Shown in pieces: positions 1-9,119 of a DNA stretch of 64,000 nt. The notes under the pieces are model-generated. The model did not search any database, had not been told where the DNA came from, and saw only the letters and a list, made by a program, of their open reading frames with translations. The stretch covers positions 1-64,000 of the forward strand of contig JAEXZY010000099.1 in the NCBI GenBank assembly GCA_023404955.1, written 5' to 3'. The DNA is from Actinomycetes bacterium (GTDB lineage Bacteria; Actinomycetota; Actinomycetes; Mycobacteriales; Mycobacteriaceae). Both the position numbers and the translations under genes were made by a program. The stretch's first letter is position 1, and each line of letters starts with the position of its first letter.

Positions 1-55
1 GGCGCCGGGGGCGAGCCCCGACGCCGCAGCGACCGTCACCGTACAGACCCGTGCG

Positions 56-3000
56 TCAGAACAGCGCCCGCACCCGCACCGGCGCGCTCGTCGAACCCGA
101 GGCGACGGTCGTGTCGGCGGGCTCGAAGGTCGCCGTGTAGGTGTGTGTGCCGAGCCCGAGTCGCCCGAGACGGTGCGTGGCGACACCGCGCGTGACGGGC
201 ACCGTGGCGATCACTTTCTCGCCCTCACGGAACACCACGACGCCCTCGGGCCGCGCGCCGCCCTGCTGCTGCACGTTCGCGACGAGCGTCGAGGGCAGGA
301 TGCGGTTGATGTGCACCGGCAGGATCGCGATGAGGCGCGTGGTGGTCGTCGCGGCGACCACCGCCCGCTCGACCGTGATCGGCACGGTGACGACGGTGCC
401 CGATGCCGGGGCGGTGAGCGTGAGCGTCGCCGCGCCCGCCGGGGTGCCCGCCGGGAGGGTGACCGTCACGGTTGCCGCTCCCGCGGCGACCGGCACCTCG
501 CCGAGGGCGGTGTCGCCGAGGGCGACCTGCAGGGTCGTGTTCTCGGGTGCGCCGCGGCTGGTGAGGTTGAGCCCGCTCACCTGGAAGGTGACCGCCTCGC
601 CCGCGGTGGTCTTCGCGGGAACGCCGCTCACCTGCACGGCGTGCTTGGCGAACGAGGGTGCCAGCGGCGAGCCGTCGGCGATGTAGTCCATCCACGCCTC
701 GTAGTCGACGAGGCCCGTGTCGACGTAGTCGGTGCCCTGCTGGAACACGCGGAAGTTGTCTCCGCCCGTCGCGAGGAACGAGAACGTGCCGATCCGGTAG
801 CTCGCCGCCGGGTCGATCGGAGCGCCGTTCACGGTCACCGAGGTGATGCGCTGCCCTTCGGGCAGTGCTGCGTCGTACGTGTAGTGCACGTTGTCGGACA
901 GCCCCAGCTGCAGGTACGGGCGCTGAGGCACCGAACCGTCGGGCCCGCGCTGCCACTGCTGCTCGAGCAGGGTCGTGAACTGGGCGCCCGTGAGCGTGAC
1001 GAGCGCGAGCGTGTTGTTGAACGGCAGCACGGCGTTCGCCTGCGAGAACGAGATCGTTCCGTCGGCGAGGCCCGGTACCGCCGCCGCCCCGAACTCGGCC
1101 TGCGTGTTCCACAGCTCCGAGCGGAGGCCACCCGGGTTGGTCACACCGATCACGGCGCCGTTCGGCAGGGTCGACAGGCTGTCGCGCAGCATGTTGCCCA
1201 CCGTGTTGCCGAGGGCCGACTCGCTCGCGCGGTCGTCGCGGGTGCCGCCGGTCCACACGCCGTCGACGAACGAACCGCCCGCGAAGGCCGTCGTAATGTC
1301 GGCCGACACCTCGCCGATGGCGGTGTTGCCGACCTCGGCGGCGGCGGCGAGCGCCTTCTTCACGATGGCATCCACCGCGGCGACGTTCGGATAGGTCGAG
1401 ACGAGCTCGGCCGCCGGAGTGGTCGTGCGCTTCACGAGCTGTTCGGTGTGCGCGGTGACCGCGCCGGTGCCCGGCTCGATCGTCAGGGTGATCTTGCCGA
1501 GGTTCGCGCCGTACGAGCCGGTCTGCACGACCGGTCGGGTGCGGTCGGTGCCGGGGATCGGTGCCGACCAGGCGTATTCCTTGTGCGTGTGGCCGGTGAA
1601 GATCGCGGCGACCTTCGGGTCGGTGTCGTTCACGAGCGAGGCGAAGGCTCCGCCCGCGGCGAGCTCCTGATCCAGGGTCGCGCCGTCGGGCGTGCCCGCG
1701 CCGGCGCCCTCGTGGTACAGCGCCACCAACACGTCGGCCTCGCCGTTCGACGGGTCTCCGTCGGTCAGCTGCGCGGCCACCCGGTTGACCGCGGCGACCG
1801 GGTCGCCGAAGTCGATCCCGCTGATGCCGTTCGGGCTCACGAGGGTCGGGGTCTCTTCGGTGACGGCGCCGATCACGCCGACGGTGAGGCTGCCGGCCTG
1901 AAGCAGCGCGTACTCCGGCAGCGCCGGCGTCGTCGTGCCCTTGAGGTACACGTTGGCGCCGAGCTGGGGGTAGTCGGATGCCTCCGACACGCGCCCCGAG
2001 AGGTCGGCGAACCCGCGGTCGAACTCGTGGTTGCCGACCGCCGAGGCCTGCAGCCCGAGCGCGTTCAGCACGTCGATCGTGGGCTGGTCTTTCGCGACCG
2101 ACGACGCGAACAGCGAGGCGCCGATGTTGTCGCCCGCCGAGAGGAACAGGGTGGGGCCGGAGGCCACCGCTCGCTGCTGCTCGACGGTGCCGGCGAAGGC
2201 GACCGTGTTCTGGTCGATGCGACCGTGGAAGTCGTTGATGCCGAGCAGGGTCAGTTCGACCGGGGGAGCGGCAGCGGCGAGGCCGACGAGCACCGGGTCG
2301 TGGTCGCTCGAGCGGTAGGCATCCGGCGCATAGAACTCCGTGCCGTGACTGCGGTAGCGGCTGTACTCGAGCGCGACCGACTCACCGGAGTTGATGTTCC
2401 AGATGTCGGCGCCCGTGGCACGGGCCTTCGCGCCGCCGCTCAGCAGGATGTGGTCGAGCGAGCCCGACAGCCCCGAGAAGCTGTACGACGAGCTCGGCAC
2501 CCCGAAGGCGCTCGCCGCGTCGACGTAGCCGGCGTCGTAGAGCACCTGCAGCGGGTCTTCGTGCGTGTACGAGTTGAAGTCGCCGGCGAGGGCCACCGTG
2601 TCGACGTCGCCCCGGATGCCGGTGACCCAGTCACGCAGCGCCGTCGCCTGACGCACGCGCGACTCGTTCGACGACCCCTGGCCGTCACCGGCGTCGGCGT
2701 CACCCGGCCAGGGACCGGCGGAACCCTTCGACTTGAAGTGGTTCACGACGAAGAGGAACGGGTCGCCGCCCGAGACGGGGGTGAAGGCCTGTGCGATCGG
2801 TTCGCGGGCGTTCTGGAAGGCCTCGCCGTCGTCGCTCTGGTCGCCGAGGGCGCGGGAGTCGCCCACGCGTTCGACGGCGGCGGTGCGGTAGATGATCGCG
2901 TTCGTGATGACGTCTTGCTCGGCGGCGGGCGGCAGATCGCTCGACGACGGCACGAAGGCCCACGTGCCCGCACCGGCGGCGGCGTTGAGCGCGTCGACCA

Positions 3001-4837
3001 GGGTCGAGGTCGCCTCGTCGGTCTTCTCGCCGAGTGCGGCGGAGTTCTCGATCTCCATCAGGCCCACGACATCGGCATCCAGGGCGTTGATGGCCGTGAC
3101 GATCTTCGCCTGCTGGCGACCGAGGTCGGCGGCGTCCCACGCTCCGCGCTGCGGGCAGCCGTCGCGCACGGTGACGCCGTCACCGAAGCGGTCTTTGTAC
3201 GCCACGCACGAGGACGAATCGGTGCCGAGCGTCGTGAAGTAGTTGAGCACGTTGAACGACGCGAGCCGCACGTCGCCGCCGACCGCATCGGGGGCGGTGG
3301 TGCGCGGGTCGGAGAATGCGACGCCGTCGGTGCCCGAGCCGTTGCCGGCGAGCGGCGCGGTGGGGTTCAGCTTCCACCCGTTGTTGCGGTAGTCGACGAT
3401 CACCGGGTCGGTGAAGGTGACCGAGGCGCCCACGACGATCGGCTCCACGAGCGAGACGTAGGCCGGGGTGAGGGCGCTGTTGGCCGCCGAGAGGTAGTTG
3501 ATGCTCGTGCCGTCGTCGAGAGTGACGGCGCGTGCGGCGTTGTCGGCGGTGACCGCGGCGGCCTCGGGCGTGCCGGGGCGGGCGGCGTCGGTGGGCTGGT
3601 GCAGCGGGGTGGTGCCGGCGGCGAGGCCGACCTCGCCGTACTGGTTGGTCGAGTAGGTGTTCGACACCGTGAAGGGGCCCTGCGGCGCGATGAGCATCGA
3701 CTCGAGCGATTCGCGCTGGGCGCCGTCGCTCGGCCACGTGACGGTCGCCGGTGGGGGTGCGGGCTGCGCGTCGATGCGCTGCGCGGCGCCGGGGGCGACG
3801 GTCAGCTCGGTGAGCCCGTTCCACTCCGACACGACACCGGTGACCCGCACCGTGTCGCCCGTGGCGACCTCGGTCACGGCGGCGGGCGCGTAGACGAAGA
3901 GGGCGTCGGATGCCGCGTGCGCGGCCAGGTCGATCGACCCGCCCGTGCCCGAGGTCTGGATGACGTAGCCGTCGAACCCGCCGGTCGGGTAGGCGGCCGT
4001 GACGACACCCTCGGTGGTGACGGTCTGGCCGGCCAGCGGCGAGGCGTCACCCGTGCCCTGGACGTCGGCGATCGCGACCACGGTGGGGTCGGTCGGATCC
4101 GTCGGGTCGGTGGGATCGGTGGGATCGGTGGGATCGGTGGGATCGGTGGGGGCGGCGCCGAGCCCGGTGGGCGTGGGCGTTCCGGCGGTGAAGTCGGCCT
4201 TGTTGTCGCCCGAGTTCGCGAAGTCCGCCGCGCGGGCCACACTCGTGCCGTTCGTCGTCGCGGGGGCGGCGGCGCTGCCGGCGAAGTGGGTGGCGCCGCC
4301 CCAGCCGACGAGGTCGACCACGTCGGCGCGCGTGGCGATCCCGGTCGCTCCCGACAGGGCGGTCTGGTTCGAGACGAGGGCCACTTTGCCCTGCGTGCCG
4401 GCGAGGGCGATCGAGCCCTCGACGTCGGCGGTGAAGCCCGGCTGCGTGGCATCCGTGCCCGCCGCCTCGCCGATGAGCACCTGACCGCCCGCGGGCACCG
4501 TGATGCCGCTCAGCGGCGTCACCTGCCACGAGGCGCCCGTCGCCGCGGCGTACTGCACGCTGAAGGCCGAGAGGTCGACCGGCGCGCCCGAGACGTTGGC
4601 GAGCTCGATGAAGTCGCGGTTGAACGCGCCGCCGTTGTTGCCGCCGCCGCCGTAGACCTCCGAGATCACCACCGGAGCGCCGGGGCCCGCGGCCGCGTGC
4701 GCCGCGGGAGCGAAGATCACGCCCGCGGCGACCGTCGCGAACACGGTCGCCACCGCGAGGCCGCGCCGCGCGTGCGGACGGATCGCGGGGTGCGAGGGGG
4801 AGGAAGGGGGCGGGGGCACAGGGCGTGCGTTCGTCAC
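56..4837 (-). CDS. Secreted ExeM/NucH-like endonuclease fused to 5'-nucleotidase
   Basis: Large exported nucleic-acid-degrading enzyme of about 1,593 residues. The GTG start at 4837 is chosen because a GGAGAG site lies just upstream and a basic, hydrophobic signal peptide (about residues 20-50, ending near AAHA) follows. Order of parts: lamin-tail domain (about 55-165, VVISEVYGGGG), a PTD-repeat linker (about 229-252), an ExeM-type OB region, an endonuclease/exonuclease/phosphatase domain (about 520-850; ASFNVLNYF, GDFNSYTHED, SSDHDPVL), a metallophosphatase 5'-nucleotidase (about 860-1360; GINDFHGR, GDNIG, GNHEFDRG, TGHTHKEY, ATGGDNF) and an Ig-like tail. There is no LPXTG anchor, so it is probably released. 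Likely role: degrading extracellular DNA or nucleotides for phosphate and nucleosides. Its style is Microbacteriaceae-like rather than mycobacterial. Confidence 0.88.
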   Translation of the reverse strand: MTNARPVPPPPSSPSHPAIRPHARRGLAVATVFATVAAGVIFAPAAHAAAGPGAPVVISEVYGGGGNNGGAFNRDFIELANVSGAPVDLSAFSVQYAAATGASWQVTPLSGITVPAGGQVLIGEAAGTDATQPGFTADVEGSIALAGTQGKVALVSNQTALSGATGIATRADVVDLVGWGGATHFAGSAAAPATTNGTSVARAADFANSGDNKADFTAGTPTPTGLGAAPTDPTDPTDPTDPTDPTDPTDPTVVAIADVQGTGDASPLAGQTVTTEGVVTAAYPTGGFDGYVIQTSGTGGSIDLAAHAASDALFVYAPAAVTEVATGDTVRVTGVVSEWNGLTELTVAPGAAQRIDAQPAPPPATVTWPSDGAQRESLESMLIAPQGPFTVSNTYSTNQYGEVGLAAGTTPLHQPTDAARPGTPEAAAVTADNAARAVTLDDGTSINYLSAANSALTPAYVSLVEPIVVGASVTFTDPVIVDYRNNGWKLNPTAPLAGNGSGTDGVAFSDPRTTAPDAVGGDVRLASFNVLNYFTTLGTDSSSCVAYKDRFGDGVTVRDGCPQRGAWDAADLGRQQAKIVTAINALDADVVGLMEIENSAALGEKTDEATSTLVDALNAAAGAGTWAFVPSSSDLPPAAEQDVITNAIIYRTAAVERVGDSRALGDQSDDGEAFQNAREPIAQAFTPVSGGDPFLFVVNHFKSKGSAGPWPGDADAGDGQGSSNESRVRQATALRDWVTGIRGDVDTVALAGDFNSYTHEDPLQVLYDAGYVDAASAFGVPSSSYSFSGLSGSLDHILLSGGAKARATGADIWNINSGESVALEYSRYRSHGTEFYAPDAYRSSDHDPVLVGLAAAAPPVELTLLGINDFHGRIDQNTVAFAGTVEQQRAVASGPTLFLSAGDNIGASLFASSVAKDQPTIDVLNALGLQASAVGNHEFDRGFADLSGRVSEASDYPQLGANVYLKGTTTPALPEYALLQAGSLTVGVIGAVTEETPTLVSPNGISGIDFGDPVAAVNRVAAQLTDGDPSNGEADVLVALYHEGAGAGTPDGATLDQELAAGGAFASLVNDTDPKVAAIFTGHTHKEYAWSAPIPGTDRTRPVVQTGSYGANLGKITLTIEPGTGAVTAHTEQLVKRTTTPAAELVSTYPNVAAVDAIVKKALAAAAEVGNTAIGEVSADITTAFAGGSFVDGVWTGGTRDDRASESALGNTVGNMLRDSLSTLPNGAVIGVTNPGGLRSELWNTQAEFGAAAVPGLADGTISFSQANAVLPFNNTLALVTLTGAQFTTLLEQQWQRGPDGSVPQRPYLQLGLSDNVHYTYDAALPEGQRITSVTVNGAPIDPAASYRIGTFSFLATGGDNFRVFQQGTDYVDTGLVDYEAWMDYIADGSPLAPSFAKHAVQVSGVPAKTTAGEAVTFQVSGLNLTSRGAPENTTLQVALGDTALGEVPVAAGAATVTVTLPAGTPAGAATLTLTAPASGTVVTVPITVERAVVAATTTTRLIAILPVHINRILPSTLVANVQQQGGARPEGVVVFREGEKVIATVPVTRGVATHRLGRLGLGTHTYTATFEPADTTVASGSTSAPVRVRALF
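4082..4150. repeat. 9-bp tandem repeat encoding Pro-Thr-Asp linker
   Basis: About seven imperfect copies of a 9-bp unit (GGTGGGATC and variants on the + strand) are read on the minus strand as consecutive Pro-Thr-Asp triplets. They form a flexible linker between the lamin-tail domain and the nuclease part of the secreted enzyme. The last copies are identical, so the copy number may vary between strains. Confidence 0.85.
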
Positions 4838-5070
4838 GATGATCTCTCCGGGGCGAGCCGAGCGCGACTGGGGGTTTCGCGCAGTGGACGGCCGCCAGAT
4901 CGAGCATTCTTGCCCGCGGCACCCGCTGACAAGAGACAGATCGGTTAACTCTTTCTCATGCGTGGTTTCGCTGGCGTGTCTGCGCGGTGGTCGATATCGT
5001 TCGATCCCGCACCGCGGCGGCCGAGGCATCCGACGTTCGCAGGGCCACGCGCCGGTAGACTCGACGAGAC

Positions 5071-6924
5071 ATGTCACCCCGTGCCTCAAAGCCTCTCGAG
5101 CCGTCTGCGACCCCTCCAGAGCTGATCCGCAACTTCTGCATCATCGCCCACATCGACCACGGCAAGTCGACGCTGGCCGACCGGATGCTGCAGCTCACCG
5201 GCGTGGTCTCCGACCGCGACATGCGGGCGCAGTACCTGGACCGGATGGACATCGAGCGGGAACGCGGCATCACGATCAAGGCGCAGAACGTGCGTCTGCC
5301 CTGGACAGTCGGCGATTCCGAGCACGTTCTGCATCTGATCGACACACCCGGCCACGTCGACTTCACCTACGAGGTCTCCCGCGCGCTGGAAGCCTGCGAG
5401 GGCGCCGTGCTGCTGGTCGACGCCGCGCAGGGAATCGAGGCGCAGACGCTGGCCAACCTCTACCTGGCGCTGGACCGCGACCTGACGATCATCCCGGTAC
5501 TGAACAAGATCGACCTGCCCGCCGCCGACCCGGACCGCTACGCCGGTGAGCTCGCGCACATCATCGGCTGCGAACCCTCCGACGTGCTGCGCGTGTCGGG
5601 CAAGACGGGTGAGGGCGTCGCCGCGCTGCTCGACGAGGTCGTGCGCCAGGTGCCCGCACCGACCGGTGACGCCGACGCTCCGGCCCGCGCGATGATCTTC
5701 GACTCCGTGTACGACATCTATCGCGGCGTGGTGACCTACGTGCGCGTCGTCGACGGCAAGATCACCCCCCGCGAGCGCATCGCGATGATGTCGACCGGCG
5801 CCACCCACGAACTCCTCGAGGTCGGCATCGTCTCGCCCGAACCCAAGCCGTCCGACGGCCTGGGCGTCGGCGAGGTCGGGTACCTCATCACCGGCGTGAA
5901 GGACGTCCGTCAATCCAAGGTCGGCGACACGGTGACGACGGCCCGCAAGGGCGCCACCGAGGCGCTCACGGGATACCGCGAACCCAAGCCGATGGTCTAC
6001 TCGGGCCTCTACCCGGTCGACGGATCGGACTACCCGGTGCTGCGCGAGGCGCTCGACAAGCTGCAGCTCAACGACGCGGCGCTGACGTACGAACCGGAGA
6101 CGTCGGTCGCGCTGGGGTTCGGCTTCCGGTGCGGCTTCCTCGGACTGCTGCACATGGAGATCACCCGGGAGCGACTCGAGCGCGAGTTCAACCTCGACCT
6201 GATCTCCACCTCGCCCAACGTCGTCTACCGCGTGGTCAAGGACGACGGCACCGAAATGGTCGTCACCAACCCGTCGGACTGGCCCGAAGGCAAGGTCCGC
6301 GAGGTGCACGAGCCCATCGTCAAGACGACGATCATCGCGCCGAGTGAGTTCATCGGCACGATCATGGAGCTCTGCCAGTCCCGGCGCGGCGAACTCGGCG
6401 GGATGGACTACCTCTCGCCCGAGCGGGTGGAGCTGCGCTACACGATGCCGCTGGGCGAGATCATCTTCGACTTCTTCGACTCGCTGAAGTCGCGCACCCG
6501 CGGCTACGCGAGCCTCGACTACGAGGAGGCGGGCGAGCAGGAGGCCGCCCTGGTCAAGGTCGACATCCTGCTGCAGGGCGAGGCCGTCGACGCGTTCTCC
6601 GCGATCGTCCACAAGGACGGCGCCAGCGCGTACGGCAACAAGATGACAACCAAGCTCAAAGAGCTCATCCCGCGCCAGCAGTTCGAGGTGCCGGTGCAGG
6701 CCGCGATCGGCTCGAAAATCATTGCACGCGAGAACATCCGGGCCATCCGCAAGGACGTGCTCTCCAAGTGCTACGGCGGTGACATCACCCGCAAGCGCAA
6801 ACTGCTGGAGAAGCAGAAGGAAGGCAAGAAGCGGATGAAGACCATCGGCCGGGTCGACGTTCCGCAGGAGGCGTTCGTCGCCGCGCTGTCCACCGAAGCT
6901 ACCGCGGACAAGGCCAAGAAGTAG
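5071..6924 (+). CDS. lepA: Elongation factor 4 (LepA), possibly chimeric
   Basis: Translational GTPase of 617 residues that acts on the ribosome as a back-translocase or initiation/elongation quality factor. GTPase motifs: AHIDHGKST (about 26-34), DTPGH and NKID; the C-terminus has the LepA-specific [13 protein letters not shown] and [20 protein letters not shown] segments. From about residue 70 onward the sequence agrees closely with mycobacterial LepA as I remember it. The first 70 residues ([21 protein letters not shown], then SDRDM) instead match the Microbacteriaceae form; mycobacterial proteins have a different lead-in before [16 protein letters not shown] -10-like box lies at 5056-5061. 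The function call is certain, but the integrity of the 5' end is not. Confidence 0.95.
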   Translation: MSPRASKPLEPSATPPELIRNFCIIAHIDHGKSTLADRMLQLTGVVSDRDMRAQYLDRMDIERERGITIKAQNVRLPWTVGDSEHVLHLIDTPGHVDFTYEVSRALEACEGAVLLVDAAQGIEAQTLANLYLALDRDLTIIPVLNKIDLPAADPDRYAGELAHIIGCEPSDVLRVSGKTGEGVAALLDEVVRQVPAPTGDADAPARAMIFDSVYDIYRGVVTYVRVVDGKITPRERIAMMSTGATHELLEVGIVSPEPKPSDGLGVGEVGYLITGVKDVRQSKVGDTVTTARKGATEALTGYREPKPMVYSGLYPVDGSDYPVLREALDKLQLNDAALTYEPETSVALGFGFRCGFLGLLHMEITRERLEREFNLDLISTSPNVVYRVVKDDGTEMVVTNPSDWPEGKVREVHEPIVKTTIIAPSEFIGTIMELCQSRRGELGGMDYLSPERVELRYTMPLGEIIFDFFDSLKSRTRGYASLDYEEAGEQEAALVKVDILLQGEAVDAFSAIVHKDGASAYGNKMTTKLKELIPRQQFEVPVQAAIGSKIIARENIRAIRKDVLSKCYGGDITRKRKLLEKQKEGKKRMKTIGRVDVPQEAFVAALSTEATADKAKK

Positions 6925-6932
6925 GTCTCGAA

Positions 6933-7571
6933 GTGCGACGGGGGCTGATCGTCGCGGTGGCCGTCCTCGTAGCCGGCTGCAGTGGAGGCGTCGAGGGCAC
7001 CGCGGTGCCCGCCCCGACAGGCGGCTTGGACTCGGTGTTGCTCAACGATGTCGAACTGGATGACCTCATGCACACCAGCGGTTTTCACAGTGAGCCCGAC
7101 GGCAAAGACTTCACCGACGAGCTCGCGAAGGGAACCAGGCCACCGGGCTGTGTCCACACGGTCGGCATCGCCGATCGCAACATCTATCGCGACGCGGGTC
7201 CGACGTCGGTCCTGACCAGGTCGTCCCGATCGGCGACGGGCTCGGTGGACCAAAGTGTGGTCGTCGTCCGCTCGGCCAAGGAGGCTCAGCGCATCCGGGA
7301 CATGTCGGAGCTGTCGTGGGATGTGTGCGTGGGTGTCCCGGTCACGACCGGTGGGAGCGCGCCGGCGACCTGGCAGCGGGCGCCGGTGGAAGTCGCAGAG
7401 GACATTCCGACCCAGCGCAGCACGCGGTCGGATCGCCCGGGCGAGCGGTGTCAGCACGCGATGGCCGTCGCGGTCGCGACGGTCGTCGAGGCCATGGTGT
7501 GCGCTCCGGGCGTCACCAATCAGGCCTACACGGTGGTGACGTTGATGGCCAAGAACGCCGACCGATCCTGA
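6933..7571 (+). CDS. Lipoprotein with PknH-type extracellular sensor domain
   Basis: Lipoprotein of 212 residues. The GTG start is 8 nt after the lepA stop. A short signal peptide ends in a lipobox (VLVAGC, Cys about residue 16), so the mature protein is lipid-anchored on the outer face of the membrane. The rest has the layout of the mycobacterial PknH C-terminal-like sensor domain, with paired cysteines (PPGC; DVCVG; ERCQHA; MVCAPG) that probably form disulfides. The position directly after lepA is that of lppR (Rv2403c) in M. tuberculosis, but I cannot confirm one-to-one orthology, so no symbol is given. The ligand is unknown. Confidence 0.75.
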   Translation: MRRGLIVAVAVLVAGCSGGVEGTAVPAPTGGLDSVLLNDVELDDLMHTSGFHSEPDGKDFTDELAKGTRPPGCVHTVGIADRNIYRDAGPTSVLTRSSRSATGSVDQSVVVVRSAKEAQRIRDMSELSWDVCVGVPVTTGGSAPATWQRAPVEVAEDIPTQRSTRSDRPGERCQHAMAVAVATVVEAMVCAPGVTNQAYTVVTLMAKNADRS

Positions 7572-7638
7572 TCTCCGCGCGTGCAGGGGGTATCGCGCAG
7601 CCTGATCGTAACCCTGCATCGGTGGGACCACTCATCGG

Positions 7639-7644
7639 TACCGT
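7639..7644 (+). promoter_or_regulatory. TACCGT -10 box of a leaderless small ORF
   Basis: TANNNT hexamer placed 7 nt before a GTG codon, the spacing seen at other leaderless genes in this window. No clear -35 is visible. Confidence 0.4.
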
Positions 7645-7651
7645 CACGCAG

Positions 7652-7789
7652 GTGGAGGATCCGACGACACCGTGGCTGATCGCCGAAACGTCCGCGAGAG
7701 CTGGGATGTCGGTGGCCTGGGTCTGGCTGACGCTTCTGCTCGGAGCGGCTGTCGTGCTCGCCGGCGGATTTCTGCTCGTCCAGATCTGA
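7652..7789 (+). CDS. Small single-span membrane protein (45 aa)
   Basis: Predicted from GTG 7652, which sits 7 nt after a TACCGT -10 box and has no Shine-Dalgarno, consistent with leaderless translation. The 45-residue product has a short polar N-terminus (VEDPTTPWLIAETSARAG) and one hydrophobic helix (VAWVWLTLLLGAAVVLAGGF) reaching nearly to the C-terminus. It lies in the gap between the lipoprotein gene and the monooxygenase genes. I do not recognise a family. The open frame extends upstream, so the start is uncertain; an ATG at 7706 would give only 27 residues. Confidence 0.4.
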   Translation: MEDPTTPWLIAETSARAGMSVAWVWLTLLLGAAVVLAGGFLLVQI

Positions 7790-7807
7790 CCCGCGGCCAC
7801 AACGCAG

Positions 7808-9118
7808 TCAGTCGAGAAGGATGTTGTCGCGCAACGTCTTTGCCGGGTAGGCCCGTCGGTAGCGCCCCCGGCGCTGCAGTTCCGGCACCACCATGTCGAC
7901 GAATTCCTCGAAGCAGCCCGGCGTGTAGGTGGCCAACAGCATGAAGCCGTCGGCGCCGCCCTCATCCATGAAGTGCTCGAGCTGATCGGCCACGGTGGCA
8001 GGGGAGCCGATGACCTGCGGCATCGAGAACCGGAACGAGTAGGTGTGTGCGGCCTCGGCGATCGTCACCGCTTCGCCGGCGCCGCTCGCCACCAGCGCGT
8101 CTTTAACGCCCTGGATGCCGGGGACCGCAATGTCGGCCAACGGCGTTGCCGGGTCGAACGCGGAGAAGTCGACACCGAGCTGCCCGGACAGCATGGCCAA
8201 CGTGGCGTCCGGATGGACCAGCGACTCGAGGTACTCAGCCTTCGCCCGAGCCTCGGTGTCGCTGAGTGCCACGATGGGCTGCACGCCGTAGTAGAACTTC
8301 ACCGACGCGGGGTCGCGACCCGCTGCGGCGATCCGCGCCCGCATGTCGCGGGTGTAGTCGCGCATGGTCTCGACCGTCGGATGGATCGCGAACACCGCTT
8401 CCGCGGTCGCCGCCGCGAACCTGCGCCCCTCGTCCGACGAACCTGCCTGCCACAGCACGGGCCGGCCCTGGGGCGACGGTGCGACGAAATGCCGTCCACG
8501 GCAACGGAAGTACTTGCCGGTGAAGTCGATCTCCCGGATCTTCCCCGGGTCTGCGTAAATCCCGGTCTCGCGGTCGGCGACGATCGCGCCGGGTTGCCAC
8601 GAGTCCCAGAGCTCACAACACAGTCCGACGTACTCCGCGATGCGCTCGTAGCGTGACGATCGGTCCGGCATCTCCTCGCCGTAGGCGGCCCATTCCGACG
8701 GAGAGTACGAGCCCACGATGTTCCACGCCAGCCGGCCTTCTGACAGGTGATCCAGCGTCGAGAGTCGCCGCGCCATCGAGTACGGATGCTCGAAGGCGGT
8801 CGACAGCGTGACGCCGACCCCCAGATGTTCGGTCGCGCCGGTGATCACCGTCGTCAGCGAGCCGGGCTCGTGAGTCGGCGCCTGCACGGCGTAGCGCACC
8901 GTGGCGTCGGAACTGCCGGCGAACGAGTTGTACGGCGCGAGCTCGTCGGCGAGGAAGACGGCGTCGAAGAGTCCCCGCTCCAGGGTTCTGGCCATGTGCT
9001 GCCAGTACTTCGGCGACGCGTAGTCGTACCCGACCTTGTCGAGCGGATGGCGCCACATGCCCACCGAGTGGCTACTGACGCCGTGCTGCAGGAAGGCCAG
9101 GAAGTGGGCCTGCTTCAC
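7808..9118 (-). CDS. LLM-class flavin monooxygenase, NtaA/SnaA/DszA type
   Basis: Flavin-dependent monooxygenase of 436 residues in the bacterial-luciferase-like NtaA/SnaA/DszA group. These enzymes take reduced FMN from a separate reductase and oxidise sulfones, amines or aminopolycarboxylates. Visible family segments: LERGLFDAVFLADELAPY, RRLSTLDHLSEGRLAWNIVGSYS, GRPVLWQAGSSDEGR and EGGADGFMLLAT near the C-terminus. The GTG start is 1 nt downstream of the stop of a paralogue, so the two are co-expressed. No flavin reductase gene is next to it. The substrate cannot be told from sequence. Confidence 0.9.
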   Translation of the reverse strand: MKQAHFLAFLQHGVSSHSVGMWRHPLDKVGYDYASPKYWQHMARTLERGLFDAVFLADELAPYNSFAGSSDATVRYAVQAPTHEPGSLTTVITGATEHLGVGVTLSTAFEHPYSMARRLSTLDHLSEGRLAWNIVGSYSPSEWAAYGEEMPDRSSRYERIAEYVGLCCELWDSWQPGAIVADRETGIYADPGKIREIDFTGKYFRCRGRHFVAPSPQGRPVLWQAGSSDEGRRFAAATAEAVFAIHPTVETMRDYTRDMRARIAAAGRDPASVKFYYGVQPIVALSDTEARAKAEYLESLVHPDATLAMLSGQLGVDFSAFDPATPLADIAVPGIQGVKDALVASGAGEAVTIAEAAHTYSFRFSMPQVIGSPATVADQLEHFMDEGGADGFMLLATYTPGCFEEFVDMVVPELQRRGRYRRAYPAKTLRDNILLD

Positions 9119-9119
9119 C

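Noticed and set aside
4082..4150. CRISPR or intergenic satellite
   Set aside because: The 9-bp units are contiguous, have no spacers and are in frame as a Pro-Thr-Asp linker.
143..4948. 1,601-codon open frame on the + strand
   Set aside because: It is the antisense shadow of the secreted nuclease gene. The product is an Arg/Gly/His-rich string without domains, and a ribosome site and signal peptide exist only on the minus strand.
5086..6612. 508-codon open frame opposite lepA
   Set aside because: Shadow of lepA; composition is not protein-like.
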